Assembly (NCBI GenBank): GCA_964019335.1
Contig: OZ025681.1
Coordinates: 124,001 to 188,000, forward strand
Length of the DNA: 64,000 nucleotides
Reading direction: 5' to 3'
From: Diplonema japonicum
Lineage: Eukaryota; Euglenozoa; Diplonemea; Diplonemida; Diplonemidae
Of this stretch, positions 23,594-34,562 are shown piece by piece; the first letter of the stretch is position 1, and every line of letters begins with the position of its first letter. Both the position numbers and the translations under genes were made by a program. The notes under the pieces are model-generated. The model did no database searches. It was not told the origin of the DNA and saw only the letters and a program-made list of their open reading frames with translations.

Positions 23594-25050
23594 ATATATG
23601 AGTTAAAGGAAGTCTTTGTGAGACGCCCCCTTGTTCTCATGCTCTACCTGCACCTTCAGCAGCGGTTTCTCCTTCTTCGGTGGTCGTGCCGGCCTCCTCC
23701 CCAGCTTGGCTACTTTTCCCTTCTTTCCTTTGCCCATTGCTTCCCCAGCTCCTCCAGGTCGTACTTGGTCTTCGTTGATGCAAAGATTGCTCTTCTACTC
23801 CACCCGATCACCGCCTTCGTCCCTCCGATTGATCGCAGCGTATGTACTCTCTTGCATGGTTCAGCAGGGAAGGCCCTCCTTCCTTTCACCTTCTTCTGCA
23901 GTCTCCCTAGTTCCCATGTGTTCCACACCTTCTTCATCACCGTGTGCAGTCTCCTGGCCTTCTGTCGCACCTCTGCCAACTCCCCTAGCTTCCCTCCTCT
24001 GGGTCACGTTTTCGAAATCCAGCGCCAGCTCCACCGTCGACACTGCCGTGCTTCTGTTCCCTCCATACCAGCGCAGCTGCTTGAGCCATTTCAGCACCGG
24101 TTTCGTGTACTCCTTCAGGGTGTTGCCGGTCTGCAGCCTCGCGAACTCCTCCTCTGTTGGTGCTGGGTGTGCCTCCGTGATCTCCAGCCATTGGTGTGTC
24201 CGGTAGATCTGCTGCCTCTTTGCCTGCAAGGCTGCGTCGCGTTCCCCCACCACAGCCAGCAGGTAACGCTGGGTCTTCTCGAGCCTGTCCTTGTCCTCCT
24301 TGGCCGCTTCCCTCGGGAGGATGCCATGGAACCTCATGCATGGTTCTAGGCCTGTTCGTGTCGTGCCTGCATGTGCCTCCCGTTGCCCTACTTCGACAGC
24401 CAGTTCGCACTCCCACAGTGCATGCTCCAGGATGTTGGATACCTGTTGCATCTGACCGCATACGTCGCAGCGTGCCGTTGCGGGTTCGTCCTGCTGCCTC
24501 TGCTCCGCCAGCAGCATGCGCTCCAGCTCCGCGACTTCCCCTTCTCCTCCCGCCTCTCTTTCTTCTTCGTCTTCTGAGCGTCTCGGGAATCTTCTTCGTC
24601 CACCTCCTCCTCCGTCGGTGGGATGTGTGCCACTGCGTCCGTCCGCCATCCCCGTGGGTGGATGTAGAAAACCGCGCCTGTGATCACCCTGCGTAGGTTC
24701 CTTGCTGCTATGGGGTCCGACGACGCCAGCTTCCCCATAGCTCGTTTGTCTCGACAGCGGCTGCCGTCGCCATTCCTTTCATGGTGCTCCGTTTTCCCAT
24801 GATGGCCTCCGCTTCACCACGCCTGAGCTTGTCTCTGATGTAGTGTCGGAACGCTCCTTCTCCATGGCCATGGTGTCCTTCAGCTGGTCCCAGGTTGCTT
24901 GCACCATGGGTAGCCACCTCTGCTTCAGGTTTCCCACCAGGCCCAGCGCCTTCTTCCCTTCCCGGTACAACTTTGCGATGTCGTTGCAGCGTGCCCACAG
25001 TTGGTCGTCCTTCCTGCATTCCCTGTACATGAGCATCAGTGCTTTGTAGG
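23594..25050 (-). mobile_element. LINE-B, 5'-truncated non-LTR retrotransposon
   Basis: Minus-strand frames 25036..24779, 25019..24708, 24738..24388 and 24649..23861 together align with the thumb-to-tail part of LINE-A ORF2: GNLKQRWLPMVQATWDQL against GNLVCRWLPYIGWSWAQL, then LRRVITGAV against LRRVITGGV, then a finger CDVCGQMQ...H...C, then a basic tail. It is broken by at least two frameshifts, and the RT catalytic part is absent, so it is dead. It is clearly a different family from LINE-A, with only moderate protein similarity. The 3' end borders a TATATATGAGTTAAAGGA target-like sequence. Confidence 0.8.
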
Positions 25051-26360
25051 CTGCTAAAAAAGAAAACGTGTAAACATCGTGGTACTAAAATAAAACACTT
25101 GTGCTTCCCAAAAAGAAAAGAGTTTTATTTTGGAGTTGGAGGCCCGCACCAGCTGCTGAAGCGCGAAAAAAGTAATTCAAAAAAGTGTTCTTTCTGCTTC
25201 TGCGAGGGCTTCCCTTTCTTCTTGCCACTTCTTGCCCCAAACTCTTCTTCGCACCTATGGTTCTGAGCGCGTAGTTCTTATGGGTGTGTCTCACCCTTCT
25301 TGGATAGGAGGCCGTGGAAACTCCGTGCCTTTGGAAAAAAAAAAAAAAGAAAAAAAAAAAGAAATTCACCACAGGAAACGAAGTGGGTAGCTACTGCCCA
25401 CCACAGTGGGCGCGCCTTTTATGATGCTGGGAGGACTCTTTGAGCTCCAAACAGATCGGGCCACTTTTCATTCCTGTCATCAGACCGTCGACTCTGCTTC
25501 TTCTTTCTTTTTTTCTTTTTTCTTTTTTCTTTTTTTTGCCACACCTCCAAGAAAAATAAAAAGAAAGAAAAACTAGAGCCCGTTATGCAAAAAGGGGGGG
25601 GACAACGTTATGCAGGAAAAGGGGAGGGAAAAAAAAAAAAAAACAAAACAAAACAAAAAAAGAAAGTCGAAAAGCAGTCTTTTTTTTTTTTCTTTTTTAA
25701 ATTACCCTTCCCCTCCCCCGTGTTTCCCCCCCTTTCTTTTTTTCTCCCTTTTTTTTTCTTCCTTTTCTTTTTCCAGTACCAATAATCTTCACATCTGGGA
25801 GAAGATGGTCACCTCTTGCAGCCATTCTTTCTTGCTCCTTCAGTCCCCGTTGGCCCTGATGCGAACAGTCTATCACAGCAGAGGGGTGGGTCAGAGGGGT
25901 GGGTCCACCTGTCTTTGGTGAAAAAGAGGGGGAGGGGGGGGGGGGAGGGGAAGGAAATACAAAGACAGAACAGAAAAAAAAAAAGATTTCTTTGACAAAG
26001 CCATTCTGGCGATAGCCCTATACGGCGGCCAGAAGAAAAAAAAAAGAAGAAAAAAAAAGGAAGGAATATTTTTTATTAACTCCTAACTGCTTACAAGTAC
26101 CCCCTTTTTTTTATCCTATTCCCTCTATGCGAGAGAGACAAGAGCGAGAGAAAAGAGAGAGAAGAACAAGGAGAAGAAGGAGAGAGAAAAGAAAAAAAAT
26201 AGAGAGAGAGAAAAAAAAAAGAGTGAAGAGTAGAATCATCTGCTTCTTATTTTGTTATTTCTTTTTTCCTTTTTTTTGCTTTTCTTTTTCTTTTTTTAAA
26301 GCCACCCCCCACCTCCCCCCTCCAATTTTTTTAAATCTTTCTTTTTTTTTAATTGTTACC
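25051..26360. other. Intergenic region with an R1 copy
   Basis: Contains a diverged R1 core at 25363-25402 (AGGAAACGAAGTGGGTAGC) and long homopolymers. Sequence between 25790 and 25920 is of normal composition but has no recognisable gene. Lys/Phe-rich frames at 25585-25921 are low complexity. Confidence 0.45.
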
Positions 26361-27955
26361 TCACGCCTGCGCAAACTGCTCATGCTGATAGTGGTGGATT
26401 TGTGGCATATGTTGCAAATTCAGTTCTTGTGCTTTCAGGCTATCCATAATAGGCTGCTGAAAGGGAACATTAGGACTGCCTAGAAACTGCCCACGCTTGT
26501 TATACATGTGAAAGGTGCCTGGAACAGAAGCTGGAGTTGAAGTGGCACTGCTGGAACTATCATAAGGAATCGCGCCATAAGCACCGCCATAGCTGGGCGA
26601 CAGGTGCGTGAGCTGCGAGGTTGGGGGCGATGCACTCCCCAAGCTGTTGTGGGGGGAGTGCGTGTTCCCGTTGTTCTTCTTGTTCTTCTTTTTGCCCTTG
26701 CCCTTGGGAACCTTCTGTGCCTTGTCTGTCTTTTCACCGTCCAGCTTCTTGTTCCACTGCTCAAGCTCCTCCTCCGTAGCGTGCTCCCTCAACTTCACAT
26801 TGCTTTCCGACGTCAGGATAAACCTATCACAAGTCTTCACCAACATCCTCAAGGAATGGTTTGAATCCGCGACGGCTAGGAATTTATTCGTGGTGCGCTC
26901 CCTGAACGCCATCATAAGGCTCTTCACCGTCAAGGGTCCCTCCCGTACTATTGCCTCTGCCTCGTCCAATGCGTCTGCTACAAGTTCCTTTCTCCATTTG
27001 GCGTTCTTGGCATCGCGTTCCATGCAGAGCTCGAAGGTGACGTCCTCGAAGCGTAGCCTGCCTTCATGCTCATCGCAATGCGTGAGGCCGTGGGTGGCGA
27101 TCTCCTCTGCTGAGTAGTAGAAGTACGTGAACTTGTTGCTGTTTGCTTTGACGAACTTGTGGAAGGAGCCCGAGTACTTCTTCTTAACGATCTCCTCGTT
27201 CAGCTTCTCGTGGTTGTTCCTCAGGTAGTCCTGCAGCTTCACCATCGAGAGTGAGCCTTCGTGGAGGTTGTACAGCGGGCTCATCAGCCGTTCCTCCAGC
27301 CCTGATAGTAAACGCCTCTCGTCGCTCTCCAGCGGCATTTGTACAGGCGGTGTCACATTGGTGACTGCTTGTGCCTGCTGCTGAAGGCTGACTTGGTCTG
27401 CAACATGAGCCAGCTGCATGCCCCTGTTGAAAACGTGCTGCTGCATCTGGTTGATCCTCATCTGGTTCTCTGCAAGCTGTTCGCTTGTCACCGAGCTCTG
27501 AGCTTGCATCTCAAGCTGGTGCCTCATGAGCAACCCTTCCTGCTGCTGCTGGTGTTTGTATTGCTGGCCTTGCAGGTATGTTTGCTGATGGGTATTTGTT
27601 CTTATCTTTTTTTATTTATTATTTTCTTTCATACCACTGGAGACTGAGCACAGATCTGCACGTTATCGCAATTGAAAGGCGATGCTTGGTTTGTGTAGTG
27701 GTCGTCATCCACGCAGGGCGCTGGAAAGGGTATCCTGTCGTCCCTGTTGCGTGCTGTTGCTACACCCCTGAACGGCTCTGGAGTGAGCACCTGGTGACTG
27801 GGTGTGGGAACGGTATAGGCAGGGCTCGGCAACGCGCAGCTCAGGGCCGCAGGTGAGAAGGCACCTAGCTGCGCCATCACAGTCCCCGCAATGTCCACGG
27901 TAAGCGTGCTTTCCCTTCGCACCCTCATGGTGCTGCCATCGTCGTTTTGATTCAT
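26361..27955 (-). CDS. Two-exon gene, protein of unknown function with a paired helical repeat
   Basis: Exons 27955..27635 and 27584..26361 give 514 residues. I start at MNQNDDGSTM after an A-rich leader. Residues 1-107 are disordered; the next part is Gln-rich (YKHQQQQEG). A central region holds two similar helical modules (LHEGSLSMVKLQDYLRNN and VREGPLTVKSLMMAFRER, each followed by a hydrophobic strand-like segment) that by eye resemble winged-helix domains. Then come a Lys-rich patch (KGKGKKKNKK) and a low-complexity Ser/Pro/Gln tail. The basic patch and possible winged helices hint at nucleic-acid binding, but I do not recognise the family. Confidence 0.7.
27585..27634 (-). other. Predicted intron (50 bases)
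   Basis: Donor GTATGA and acceptor CATCAG on the minus strand. Splicing in phase 0 joins ...CAQSPV to QTYLQGQQYK and removes an in-frame stop. It has the same size class as the introns of genes A and B. Confidence 0.75.
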
Positions 27956-28139
27956 TTCTTTTTTTTTTTTTTTTTTTTTTTTTTTTGTATGTGTGTTGTG
28001 TAACGCGAAAAAAAAAAAGGGCAACCTTTGTGTAAGGGGGTACGCCGTCATTCGGGTCTCGGAGGGATAAAAAAAAAATCTTCGTGGGCCGTTTGCTTTC
28101 GTCCTATTTTATTGCTTTCTTTCTTTAGATGGACACAAA

Positions 28140-28175
<36 letters not shown>

Positions 28176-28573
28176 ATCAGCAAAATAATATAGTATAACC
28201 TGTAGTTTTCTGGTTTTTTCGCTCGTGCAGAAGTGGCAAAGAATACAAGTTATCATTTCAAAAATGTTGCACTTCTGGAAAAAAGAAAAATCAAAAAAGA
28301 AAAGTAACGTTGCGATACAGGAGACGTATACTATGTTAAAAAAAAGTAAATAAGGGAGAAGAAAAAAAGGGAGGAGAAAAGGTAGCTGCTCAAAGCCACA
28401 GAAAAAAAAAAAGATTTATTTTGTTGGCCGTCCTTTCAGGGAGAGCCCTTCGGGGAAAGAAAAGGAGTAAAAGAGTGGGCGAGACAAGAACTGAATAAAG
28501 GGGGAAAAGAAAGTGAAGGTGAAACATTTAAGGGTCCTTGCGGTATGTGGCAGGACGCCTAATAATAATATAA
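27956..28573. other. Intergenic region with an R2 copy
   Basis: Poly(T) and poly(A) runs (27960-28170), then mixed sequence. R2 lies at 28528-28562 (TTTAAGGGTCCTTGCGG, then TATGTGGCAGGACGCC), immediately before the piggyBac left end. No gene seen. Confidence 0.5.
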
Positions 28574-30196
28574 CCCCTAAACGCCCGCGCGGACGTTTTT
28601 GTCCTTATTTCAAAATTTGCTTTTTCGCTAAGTACTTTTTTTTGAACACGGCCCCTGGACTTCAAAATATGGCATTGTTGCGCGGTTTATTTTGTCTTGG
28701 AACTACATTTTGCGTTAAAAGTTTTGTTTTAATTGAAACCGGCAGGGTTGGCCTAAAATGAAATCAGATGGTCAAAATAGCAGCGAAAACGTGAGTCTCC
28801 CCCGACTGGTCAGAAAAAGAAGAAAAAGACGATGAGGCGGTCAAAGAGGGGCCGGAAACGATGCTTGGGTGGGAGAAATACTCGCGGAATCTGAATCTTT
28901 CCATCCCAGAGTACAAAATTTGGCTTGGGTTGGTCCTGTTAATGGGTTTACGCTCGGCACCGAACATGAAGAGCTACTGGACAACAAATTCTATTTTAAC
29001 CATCCCGGCTTTTGAGAAAATGAGCAAACCGATTCGTTGACATACAGCGCTACCTCACCTTTGACAACCTGGAAAACATTTGGAAGGCCTGAAACTGCTC
29101 CTCATGCAGGTTTCTTGACATCATTGTCAACCGGTGTAGGACTGTGCGGACCCCTGGCAAGTGGTTGTCTGTTGACGACAGTGTTATCCCGACAACAATA
29201 AAAGTCATGGCACCACGAAAAAGCAACTCGGTGGGCATCAAGGTAATCGCTACATGCGACTCATAAAACTGTTACCTGGCGAATTTCAACATTTTCGGCA
29301 AGAAGTCCACAACACAGGACCTAGTCATGCGTACTGTCGACTCCTAAGGGTTTGCTGTCGACCCCTGACCTGCAAGACCAGCTCCAGGGGACTGGAGTTC
29401 GGCATATGAAAACCCGGAAGTGGACAATGGTCGTTTTTTATTGGGTCCTGGAAAGCTGTGTTGACAACCCCTCCATAATCTGGAAGAAGAGCAGGGAATG
29501 TGGCAAAAATTATGGCTTCCCAAGCTTCAAAGAAGAACTTGTTGGCAAGCTTCTCACCCATGCCCCAAAAACCGATAGCACACACCCCCCGACAACACCG
29601 TCACCGACCCCCAAGCGCAAACACGCTAGCAATGAGGATTCCCTCACTCAGAAATACCCAAAACGTCTCGATTTGACCCTAAATCACACCTCCGAGACCA
29701 TGATGAACGGAACGAAGGTGAGGAGGGTGCTCTATGCTGTTCCTGGGTGCGGGAAGAAGGTGCAAACGTGGTGCCCTGTTGCAAAACCCCCTTATGCAAA
29801 ACGTGTTTTTTACCCTTGCATGCTACCCCAGCTGGAAAAAAAACTCACAAGTTGCTTTTTTCATCCCACAGCCCCAAAAGGTCTCCAGACTGACCTCAAT
29901 CTTAGAGTTCAGGGCACCAAATAGGGCTGAATGCTGCCCTTTTTAGCCCAGCCATAACTCCACGGACCCCCCACGACAAGACCCCCCAAAATCGGACATA
30001 AAAAGTACACCTTCAATCCCCCTCTTACACACATAGTTAAGTGTTCTCATCTGAATCTGGCACCTGGAATTGAAAATTTTAGTACCGTTTACCCTTTCCT
30101 TGCACCTTCCTATGGTTGCATGCTGCCCTTTTTTGAGTATTTAAAGCAACAACGAAAATGGGGGGGTACCGTAGATAGGCTCCGGGCGTTTAGGGG
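28574..30196 (+). mobile_element. piggyBac-type transposon 1, degenerate
   Basis: Ends are perfect 14-base inverted repeats, CCCCTAAACGCCCG at 28574 and its complement ending at 30196, and both are flanked by ATAA, a variant of the TTAA duplication typical of piggyBac. The inside encodes broken transposase on the plus strand. Length is 1623 bases. Near the right end, ATGCTGCCCTTTTT occurs twice as a direct repeat. Confidence 0.85.
28770..29924 (+). pseudogene. piggyBac transposase remnant (element 1)
   Basis: Plus-strand translation gives piggyBac family blocks in order but with several stops and frame changes: YKIWLGLVLLMGLRSAPNMK, RYLTFDNLENIW, then PGKWLSVDDSVIP, whose first Asp matches the position of the first catalytic Asp, then NSVGIKVIATCD. 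The end, 29352-29924, is an intact frame with TRKWTMVVFYWVLES followed by VDNPSIIWKK, the usual last part of the catalytic fold, then a Cys-poor tail. The stops at about 29037, 29092, 29263 and 29345 make it inactive. Confidence 0.8.
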
Positions 30197-30323
30197 ATAA
30201 CTAAAAAAAACGAGAGGAAAAAAAAAAAAAAACTCTGTCCGTTTTTGGAACGTGCTGACTGGGAATCGTTCTTTCTTTTTTCGTTCTTTCTTTCTCTTCG
30301 ATTTCACCGCAAAAGAGAGGAGG

Positions 30324-30356
<33 letters not shown>

Positions 30357-31437
30357 AAGAAAAAAAAAATCGGCAGCAGAAGAAAGGTGTGGCATGTCAA
30401 TTCTTTTGGTTTGTTTCGGCAAAAGTCGGATAAACACAACTGTAGCTACTATTGTGAGTTTACTCCCCATCATAGTTTTTCCATCCAAAAAAAAAAAAAG
30501 AAAAAAAAGAAATCGATAAAATCTCACCGTTCTGCGGTTGCTGTCTGGTGCCTGCGGTGGCTGTTTGTCGCGATGAGATGGACGGCATCTGGGCGAGAAA
30601 CACTACACGGAGTCGTGCTAGGTAGGAGCGGTTTGGCTCGAGGAGGAGAGTAGTCTCCTGTCCTAGCCGTGTGCCGTCGGGCCCCCAAGATTCAATTTCA
30701 ACTTTCGAAAAAAAAAAACCCCCCTTTCGGGTCCTACCTTCGGGTCAAGCCCTTATGGTGGAGCCAGAGGGAACGACGGGAAACGATAGGAAAACCTTTT
30801 TTTCCCCCCCTTCCTTGTCCGCATGTTTTCGTTTCAAAAACACAAAAATCTCTATGATTCACCAGGGTGCAACAACTCCCTTGGGAGACCTCAAAAAAGA
30901 AAAAAAGAAGAAAAACTAACCATAAAAAAAAAAAAAAAAAAAAAAAAGAAAATTACTATGATAGGGAAACGAAGTGGTTAGCAACGAGGGGCTACGTAGA
31001 AAAAGAGTCGGTTTGTGCACAGCTGGGGTTCACCTGTAGAAGGATAAGCCCAACAATGCTACCACTACTCTTTTTAGCTATAACAATTCATTGTCAATAT
31101 ATTGTTTTTCTTGTTCAAGCAAAAAAAAAACTTTCACGAATCGTCTTACAATAAACTAGAAAAAGAAAAAGACGAAAAAAGGAGAAAGAAAAAAGAGGAA
31201 CTGCGGCCGTTGTTCCGGGTAAAACCTGGAGAAGTCTTGTCAAACCCGAAACACGTTGCCAACGTTCCCCTTTTGTTTAGACAAGTCAAAGACTCATTAC
31301 TAGCAAAAAAAAAAAAAAAAAAAAAAAAAAAGGCTTTTTGAATTTTTTTGAACTTTTTTGAACTTTTTGAACTTTTTTGAACTTTTTGTTTTTTTTTTTT
31401 TTCGAAGAGACAGCCTCATTCAAGTAAACTCTAACAA
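30197..31437. other. Intergenic region with R1, R5 and R3 copies
   Basis: R1 at 30951-30990, R5 at 31008-31100 (GGGTTCACCTGTAGAAGGAT, then ACAATGCTACCACTACTC) and R3 at 31203-31304 (ACCTGGAGAAGTCTTGTC, then CACGTTGCCAACGTTCCCC) follow each other in the same orientation. Around 30600-30660 a modest hairpin (GCTAGGTAGGAG/CTCCTGTCCTAGC) can form. No gene is supported. Confidence 0.5.
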
Positions 31438-31858
31438 AACTCAAAGTACAGGACAAGCCCCCCGCTAGAGGGCCGCCCTATGGGAGGGGGGAGGGGTCTA
31501 TCTGTTAATACTCCCCTTCTGGAACATTACTTTCATCCCGATCGAGGCCGTGAGCGTCTTGCGGAGTGATGCGGTCCCGCTTGTAGGCAGCTTTCAATTC
31601 CATCAGCTTGTCATGCGTGGGGCGGAGTGGGTGGCGAAAATGGGCCTCCTGGAGAAAAGCCAATAGCTGCCTTACCTCCAATGGCGATGAGGGACTTCAC
31701 TCTTTTCTGTTCGTCCACTGGGAAGGGGCGTCGCTTCTTCCGTGCCTGCATTCTGCGTTTATTTTTACAATGAGGGCCTTGATTCTGCGTGCCCTATCTT
31801 CCAGCAGGCCTCTCAATGATTTACCGATCGTAAGTCCATGGCCAGCGAGGTGGTGTCC
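31438..31858 (-). mobile_element. LINE-A, short diverged 3' fragment
   Basis: Matches the last 420 bases of LINE-A, with the same 3' UTR (AACTCAAAGTACAGG on plus) but with several small deletions and substitutions, so it is older than the copy at 470-1443. Similarity stops at 31858, 18 bases from the stop codon of the kinase gene. Confidence 0.85.
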
Positions 31859-31876
31859 AAACATAAAAAAAACTTT

Positions 31877-33736
31877 TCAAACCCTGACCAATGCTGCGAG
31901 GCTCTCCAAGCACGAAGTGGCTTCAAGATAATCAGCCTTGGCGTCCTTGCTGTCCTCAATGAGAAAGGTTTGCAGCACATAGCACAGCCCCTCTTCACAC
32001 CGCGCCGCTTCAATGAAACAAAAAATAGGATGCCGGACGCACACCTGCCCGCACACCAACATTGTCGAAGCAGAAGAAACCGCAGAAGACAGAACACTAC
32101 TAAGCCCCGACGAGAAATATCCCCACTGTGCACCATATAAAACGGTAAAGGTGAAGACAGAAGAGTTGATGGAAACGCAAAACTGCATAGGCGAATCAAT
32201 CCCAAGGAAGAGAAGCTGGTCGTAGTTTACGAGATGCAGAAGCTGTTTGGGATGGCGGACGGTTACCCACGTATGGGGCTTACTCGGTCTCTTCACAGTC
32301 TGTTTTAAAATGACATCGAAGAGAGATGCGCGTTCTTGAGTAGCTGTATAACACGCTGCCTTGATCTCAAATTTGTTTTCCGCAGCACTGAATAATTCAG
32401 AGAGGAATCTTGGAAAGCAACCCTCGAGCATCGTGCTTGTCTCGTTGCACCCGGTCATTGATGAATGGGTGATTGAAACGATTTTGCCCTTCCCGGCGAG
32501 GAACGACCGCAACGCGGGCAGCCAGATCCTCGAATACAAATCCTGTTGCTTTGTCTGCGAATCGAAAAAAACGTCCAGTTTGAACTTTCTTTCTGTCTCG
32601 CCGTTTTGTTTTATCGACACCAGCCCGCTTGCGTCGCCGGTAACCTTCACAGAACCCTCCGTTGGTACCCTTATGCTTCTGTTAAACGGCGATTGATACT
32701 CAATCACTGGTTCCTTCGCGTAATGATGTGCTGAGATGTACACCCCTGACAATGAACCGTGTTGGTTAGAAACGTCGTGTGCTGGAAGGACCTTTTCCAT
32801 GGTTTCGTGTTGCAGCAACGCGCCTGTCGGTTCATCGTAAAAATTGCTGGCGTCCTCCGAGTTGTAGAAAACAGATTCTGAACCCGACAGTGCTGGATGC
32901 GCCATGAGGTCGTCGCATGTCCACCTGCTACCTGGAACTATCTCCAAACACTTTTCCACGAAATCTGTGAAAAGCTTGTTCTTGGTCCTGCAAAATGTCT
33001 CGGACACAGCTTCAAGCCTACCCAGCTTCACCGCGAGCATCATGGTATTATCAATCCTTCCGCCGAGTTCCACGACCCACGGGTTCTGCCCTTCCGACAG
33101 CTCATATATTGTTATGCCCAAACTCCATATATCTGATGCTGGTTCTGGAAACCCCCTGACCGCCTCGGGCGAGGAATAAAGCGGCGTTCCTTTGTACTCC
33201 ATGGCGGTGCGCTCATGGTAGAGCGATGAGGTACCGAAATCTACGATTTTGACAACCCCAGATGAGTTCACCAGAATGTTTGCAGGTTTGAGGTCAAGGT
33301 GTATCACATTGGAACTGTGAAGGTATGACAGCCCGGAGAGAATCTGATACGTGTAGTTTGATAGGAGTTGCAGTGGGATAGAGGTGAATTGCGATCTTAG
33401 GGATTGTAACGAGCCGCCTTCTACGAGCTCGAGGTACAGTGTGAGCTCTTGCGTCCTTTCGCGATAAGCGTAGTCGTGGAGGCGAACGATGTTCTCGTGG
33501 TTAAGGAGGCGGAGCAGTGCCAGCTCTTCGCACGCGGCGCCTTTCAGGAACTGGTCTTTCATTTCTTTTATCGCTACAAAGCTTCCCGTTAGGAGGTCTA
33601 TCCCCGAGTACACTTCACCAAACCCGCCTTCTCCTATCTTCTTCCCTCGTCTGTATCTGCCACCCCTTAGTATACGTTTCTGTCTTACCGACTCCCTGCT
33701 TGAGCTGTATTGTGAAGATAGGTCCTGGGACACCAT
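31877..33736 (-). CDS. Protein kinase fused to a degenerate kinesin-motor-like domain
   Basis: 619 residues; start MVSQDLSSQ has a strong context (ACCATGG). Residues 29-285 are an STE/MAP3K-like kinase: glycine loop GEGGFGEV (35-42), Lys57 in VAIK, HLD catalytic loop with Asp148, DFG 166-168, SPE 189-191, so it looks active. From about 355 the sequence follows the kinesin motor order: KFKLDVFFDSQTKQQDLY (like FxFDxVF...QxxVY), ALRSFLAGKGKIVSI, then a ruined P-loop (MTGCNETSTMLEG in place of GQTGSGKTxTMxG), FPRFLSELF, SSVFTFTV at switch I, FIEAARCEE where DLAGSE is expected, and CLESLAALV like the helix after switch II. The nucleotide-binding residues are lost, so I infer a pseudo-motor used for binding. 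The frame ends before the rest of the motor, beside a LINE fragment, so the C-terminus may be truncated. Confidence 0.8.
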   Translation of the reverse strand: MVSQDLSSQYSSSRESVRQKRILRGGRYRRGKKIGEGGFGEVYSGIDLLTGSFVAIKEMKDQFLKGAACEELALLRLLNHENIVRLHDYAYRERTQELTLYLELVEGGSLQSLRSQFTSIPLQLLSNYTYQILSGLSYLHSSNVIHLDLKPANILVNSSGVVKIVDFGTSSLYHERTAMEYKGTPLYSSPEAVRGFPEPASDIWSLGITIYELSEGQNPWVVELGGRIDNTMMLAVKLGRLEAVSETFCRTKNKLFTDFVEKCLEIVPGSRWTCDDLMAHPALSGSESVFYNSEDASNFYDEPTGALLQHETMEKVLPAHDVSNQHGSLSGVYISAHHYAKEPVIEYQSPFNRSIRVPTEGSVKVTGDASGLVSIKQNGETERKFKLDVFFDSQTKQQDLYSRIWLPALRSFLAGKGKIVSITHSSMTGCNETSTMLEGCFPRFLSELFSAAENKFEIKAACYTATQERASLFDVILKQTVKRPSKPHTWVTVRHPKQLLHLVNYDQLLFLGIDSPMQFCVSINSSVFTFTVLYGAQWGYFSSGLSSVLSSAVSSASTMLVCGQVCVRHPIFCFIEAARCEEGLCYVLQTFLIEDSKDAKADYLEATSCLESLAALVRV

Positions 33737-34562
33737 GGTGGTCTTTTCTCTCCCCCCCCCCCCCCTATAGGAGTCAGGTATCAGAGAGTGAGGGTATTTT
33801 TTTTTTTGTTAACGTTTTAATAGTAATGGTTAAGGTGTGTGAAAAGAGTTCTACGTGCACCCTTTTTTTTTTTTTTTTTTTTTTTTCCTTTTTTCTTTTT
33901 CGCAAATAAAAAGGCAGTTGGGGATTTGTGTTGATGCTGTTTTCTTTTTTTTTTTTTTTTCCATTTTTCTTTTTTTTTAAAACCTTTTCATCAAAAAAAA
34001 AACAAAAACAAAACAAAAGAGGTCGTACTTGGCCTTTTTTGTGTTTTCGACAAAGTCTAAAAGATTCGGTTAAAGAGGGAAAAAAAAAAAAAAAAAAATA
34101 GAGAGTCGAATTACTTATTCTCCTTGGTTCGACACTGTCCTCCCGCCAGGTGATGCTTTGGTTCTTTCGTATACGTTATTAAAAAAAGGGGGGGGGGGGT
34201 GGAGAACATATTGTGAGATGAGATTAACAAAGAAAAAGAAACAAACGAACAAAAAAAAATATAAGAGGTGGAAGAAGAAATCCCCGATTTGGGCGACGCC
34301 CGCACTTCCCTTCGGCGGCTTCGGTCTTTCTTTCTTCTGTCACTATAACCACCGAGAACCGCCAAACGAGTAATGACCACGTTGTCTTTAGTGGGCTTTT
34401 TTTTCCTTTTTTTCTTTTTATCTTTTCTTTTCTTTCTTTTTTTTTTTATGTATGTACGTACAAATGAGTGCCCCCCCCCCCCCCCCCCCCACGATTGGAA
34501 GAACAAAAAGAGAAAAGAAAAAAAAAAACGTTTGCACGAAAAAGAGAAAGCACAAAAGAATA
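33737..34562. other. Intergenic region
   Basis: Homopolymer-rich, with poly(C) and poly(T) just upstream of the kinase start. No gene or recognisable repeat is supported. Confidence 0.5.
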
